From Cymbidium sinense (taxonomy: Eukaryota > Streptophyta > Magnoliopsida > Asparagales > Orchidaceae): a DNA stretch of 64,000 bases. Each line of letters opens with the position of its first letter. Position 1 is the stretch's first letter. Positions 60,151 through 64,000 of the stretch are shown in pieces. The position numbers and the translations under genes were made by a program. The notes under the pieces are model-generated. The model made no database searches, was not told the DNA's origin, and worked only from the letters and a program-made list of their open reading frames with translations. The DNA lies in the NCBI GenBank assembly GCA_021442155.1, contig CM038215.1:277562413-277626412 (forward strand). Direction: 5' to 3'.

Positions 60151-60889
60151 TTATCTTTCTTTGGGACTTTGGATTGACATTTTAAGCTAGCTTGACCACT
60201 ATGAGTTTTTCTTCTCCATCGAAGCTCTTCCTGCTTAGTTTGATACAAAAAATAACATACTTCAGTGGGTTTTTCTTTTTTACCATTATTTATTTTAAGA
60301 TATGAGTGATGCAATATTTGGTTACTTGATGTTCAAAAACATGTTCTAGCAAATGAGATATTTGGTAATAATGTGTTGTAGTCATCTCAAACTTCAAAAA
60401 GGTTTAAATGGTAAGATTAAATTTTGTGGGAAATAAAACATTTAGATAAACATTTTGTAATTCTTAATATAAAAATATATACTTTTTTTGGAATACATCA
60501 TATATATTTGATAGAGCTTTAATAAACTGAATATGGCTTATTTTATTCTAAACTAATTCATATAGTTCTCACCAAATATAAATTAGTCAACAAATTGAGA
60601 AGCAAAGTATCCCATTATAGCTTAAATATTTTATGAGTAGTATTTTATTAGTATTTAGTAGAAATTATGATTGATATGTAAAAGTGCATTTGATCATCAT
60701 ATATGTTAATTTTTGTAGGAATCAATGGATTCCAATACTTGTAGAAGAATTTCCCTTTACCATTTGATTAATTATCATTTCAAATTTGCAAAATTTTGAT
60801 TTGAAGATGATTGAAAAATTCAACTTTTTGAATGGATTTAATGGCCAATCAAGATAAATATTTGTCTAAAATATTTAAATATAGAGGAT

Positions 60890-63480
60890 ATTGAACGGTT
60901 AAGAATCAAGTGAGGAAAAATACAATATTGGGAAGCAAAGTACTATTAAGTTTCAAAAGATATCATATGTTTAGATGTGTTGAAGAAAGAGATTGAAGCA
61001 TTTTGTTGGCTTAGGGAAAAAAATTTTAGTTATATTACCACATATTTGGAACATCAACAAAAGACTATATGTCTATCACTAATGTTGTAGAAGTGATGCA
61101 AATGACTACAAAGTCCAATGGAAGTGAGGGTGTTGAGATAGTAGTCATAACAAAAGATGATAAAGAAGCTACTATATGTTGATAAGGTCAATAAGTTAGG
61201 GAGGGTAGCAACATGTAAGACAGCTATATGTCTATCACTAATGATGTAGAAGTAATGCAAATGACTACAAAGTGCAATGGAAGTGAGGGTGCTGAGTTAG
61301 TAGTCAAAACACAATATGATAAAGAAGCTACTATATGTTGATAAGGTCAATAAGTTAGGGAGGGTAGTAACATGTAAGACAATTATCATTCAAGATCTGT
61401 AATGAGGGATTTCTAATTACCCAAGTTGGATTTGCTGAAGATTTAGGGTCTATTTAGAGAAGTTGTAGCGGTATTGAAATATAGTGGTTGAGTTGTTATA
61501 AAATAACTTACTATTTAAGAAATTGTGATGGATATTACATTTTTTATTTAAAAAAAATTAGACCATACTTTTCTGGCAGCTACCACACTCTACTAGGTTA
61601 GGTTAGAAAATGCGATTTTTCCACTACAGTTTCTTTAAAATGCTCGACTACAGCTTTTAAATGACATTTGCAATGCGATGAAAAAACACATCACCACTTC
61701 AAAAGCTTCATTAGAGCGCTGGATGCTTAAAGCTTCAACAAGCTCTGAGATCTAATGATATTATGAAGAACTTTGGTGTGAAGAATCAATCTAGTAATAA
61801 GTCTCAAGTCATTGATATTTATTTTTGTTATGAACATCCTTAGAGAGTACGAGAAATATAATGTGCAAATGGTGAATCTTTTGAGGTGCATAAATTAGAG
61901 CATACACATTTATGCTAACGTGTAAATAAAGCAAGTAACAAACAAGCAACTTCTTCATGAGTAACTCAACAAATTGAAGAAATTATGAAAATAAATCTTG
62001 ACATCTCTCCAAGGTAGATAAAAAAAACTTAATTTGTATTGGTTATCTCTAAAATACATAAAGTTATGGCGATCAATGAAACAACCTCACAAGATCATTT
62101 TTGGATTGATTAATGATAATTATAGATATGTACCAACATTTCAAGCATAACTTACCAATAACAACCCAAACTCGCAATATTTATTTACTTTAAGCATGCA
62201 TGATTCACCTTTTATGCAGTTCCATGTTTGCTTCATGGTTTTCATCGATGGTTTCTTAGTAGGCTGTAGACATTTAATTTGTCTTGATGATTGTCATTTG
62301 AAGCCAAAGTACTTGGGTGTTTTATTATATATAAATTAATTGGATAGTAATATAGGACTATTCACACTAGAAATTCTACTTGTTGAATTTGAGTCAAAAA
62401 AATCTAGCAATAGTTTTTTGGTAAATTTGGCAAAATCAATTGGCTTTGGGGTGCATCATTTAGAATTTATATCAAATATGGAGAAGGGGCTTGGAGATGA
62501 AATCAAACTACTATTTCCAGATGCAAAGCACAAGTTTTATTTATGTCACCCATGGAAGAACTTGGAAATGTTCTTTCATTGTAGTGAGTCACATCATTCA
62601 AACCTTAGTGTGGTCAACAACTAATGCACACACTAATAATGAATTTGATTGTAGGATGTCTGAGTTATAGAATAATGTGTGCACATGTTCATTCTTACTT
62701 GTTAACTTTATTTTATAATTAGTGAAGGAGTAAATTTTTTGTCTTAGATTAAAAATTATTATAATACAAATAACATTGCAAAATCATTTAATTCATAGAT
62801 TAGAGAAGCAAGGTGCAAGCTTTTGGTTGATTTGATTGATATGAATAGAGCAGTACTTATGGAACAAAGAGTAGAAACAAAGTTAAATTATTTTACATGA
62901 AATGAGGAGCTAGTGGCATATGTAGAGAATTACTTAAACGAAATAACTACTAGAAAAGAGAAATTTATTATACAAATCAATACCACATAAGGCTGACATT
63001 GAAGGGTGCTATGAAAGACATGAAGTTAATATAAAAAGTAGATATAATTGCTTTAGAGTGTGACAAGTAATTATCCTATCAATGCATTCACGCAACTTCT
63101 TTTATTAGAACCAAAGAGTACTCATGGTGGCATACTTATGTTGATGATAGTTAATATGTTGTTAGGTTGATGATATGTATAGCATTATTTAATATTTCTT
63201 TAATAGATATTAATATTTTTAATTTGCTTTAGGTAAAAATGGTATATGAAAGTTTCTACTTTTTCAAGAAAGGGTCAATGGAGCATAATGATGATATTTT
63301 TGTTGGAATACCTAATAGTTCGAGGCTTAGAAGAAGTCCTAAAAAAGACGCATAAAAACATTTCTAGATAACAATGCCAACAAAAAAAGTAGAAATATTT
63401 ATAAAAGTGATCGTTGCGACATCACAAAATAACTTGCAAAAGCCCATAAGGCTCAGCAAAGTCAGAACTATTGGAGTTTT
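60890..63480 (+). pseudogene. MULE transposase, copy 3
   Basis: The best-kept catalytic region of the family. Near 62270 it reads CLDDCHLKPKYLGVLLY with the first catalytic Asp present. An unbroken stretch at 62340-62624 gives DSNIGLFTLEILLVEFESKK, then GFGVHHLEFISNMEKGLGDE and FPDAKHKFYLCHPWKN. Asn replaces the usual second Asp in FISD, in both copies where it can be read. The C-terminal block starts near 62775 (AKSF); a degraded SWIM finger and a CDHCDI-like knuckle near 63410 follow. Frameshifts and stops elsewhere (for example TGA near 62898). It cannot make a full enzyme. Confidence 0.82.
61064..61375. repeat. Internal tandem duplication in MULE coding region, copy 3
   Basis: Same duplication of about 160 bp as 9184-9478, with both units ending gataaggtcaataagttagg. 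Confidence 0.88.
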
Positions 63481-64000
63481 ACAGTGCCACATGTTACTCT
63501 GAATAAACAAGCTACAACTGTGAATTTAGAGTGAAATTGACTATTAGAAGGAAAGAAATACTGTAAGGTCGACAAGTCATGTGGTGGTAGATGAGCATTA
63601 AAGAAAAACGTGATATTTTCTCAAATATTTTATTTTATATTTTATTTAAGAATTGTTTCATATAGCAATTTTTTGCTTTTATTGCTCATATAACAACTAT
63701 CAAGGTATGCTAACTAGAGACAACTATAATTTACATACTGTCAACTATAATTTTTTGCAAGAATCAACTCTTATTTTACATAAACTCTTATTGCAAGAGC
63801 CTCTCACCTTCAAGTGCACAAATTGCTTCCAACCGCATTTGAAAACCTCAACTATTTATGCAAGCAATTCTGAGCAAAGCCTTGTTGAAACCTTGCACTT
63901 AATTCAATTTGGTTTTTACTAAAATTGATTTATAAGAACTGTGCAGTACAAGGCCATACCGTGCACTGCAGAGCATTACGATTTTATGCAGCAGCAACTA

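Larger units (their letters stand above)
59403..64000 (+). mobile_element. MULE copy 3 (cut by window end)
   Basis: From 59518 collinear with 7491-12075, so it contains the whole leader and transposase region. It extends about 115 bp further left than copy 2, with a ccctgtgtaggggctgcat near-palindrome. No copia element or spacer X precedes it, so this copy arose separately from the tandem pair. The right end lies beyond the window. Confidence 0.8.

Overview
This is an AT-rich stretch of a flowering-plant nuclear genome, built almost entirely from decayed and duplicated transposable elements. The evidence is two Ty1/copia elements with LTRs, several Mutator-like elements (MULEs) with plant-type transposase domains, an element coding for a plant mobile domain (PMD) protein, Tourist-type MITEs, a broken xylulose kinase of the plant kind, and plant-style TATA boxes and introns. 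Nothing seen fixes the species. There is no operon, phage, CRISPR array or recognisable rRNA or tRNA gene. Almost every long coding homology is broken by stops and frameshifts.

Layout. Bases 1-18141 hold two tandem copies of a unit of about 10.7 kb: MULE, integrase-less copia element, then an unidentified spacer. Base 1 corresponds to 10725. A third partial copy, MULE only, closes the window (59518-64000). Bases 18201-27568 carry a MITE, an old copy of a repeat here called S (19090-20790), a tiny secreted-peptide gene (21010-21168), a probable Pack-MULE with a perfect 9-bp target duplication (22745-23689), a CAC-rich tract and AT-rich DNA without genes.

A second large duplication links 27569-34303 with 46298-53572. 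Each copy contains a degenerate minisatellite, repeat S, a tandem repeat of about 130 bp and a PMD element. The second copy starts on the first base after a 100-N assembly gap (46198-46297), so false or haplotypic duplication must be considered. Its PMD element (50863-54847) is complete, with inverted termini and an 8-bp target duplication; the other copy is cut off in its fourth exon.

Bases 34304-46197 hold a GC-richer first-exon-like segment, a foldback-like element of about 1.8 kb with inverted arms around a tandem array, a second copia lineage fragment, a MITE, two exon-like segments of an unrecognised host gene and, on the minus strand, a second small secreted Cys-rich peptide gene (44917-45099) related to the first. 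Bases 54856-59400 carry a xylulose kinase pseudogene joined directly to the remains of a different MULE transposase, then repeats and AT-rich DNA.

The two small peptide genes are the best candidates for working host genes. Everything else reads as transposon content and its by-products.
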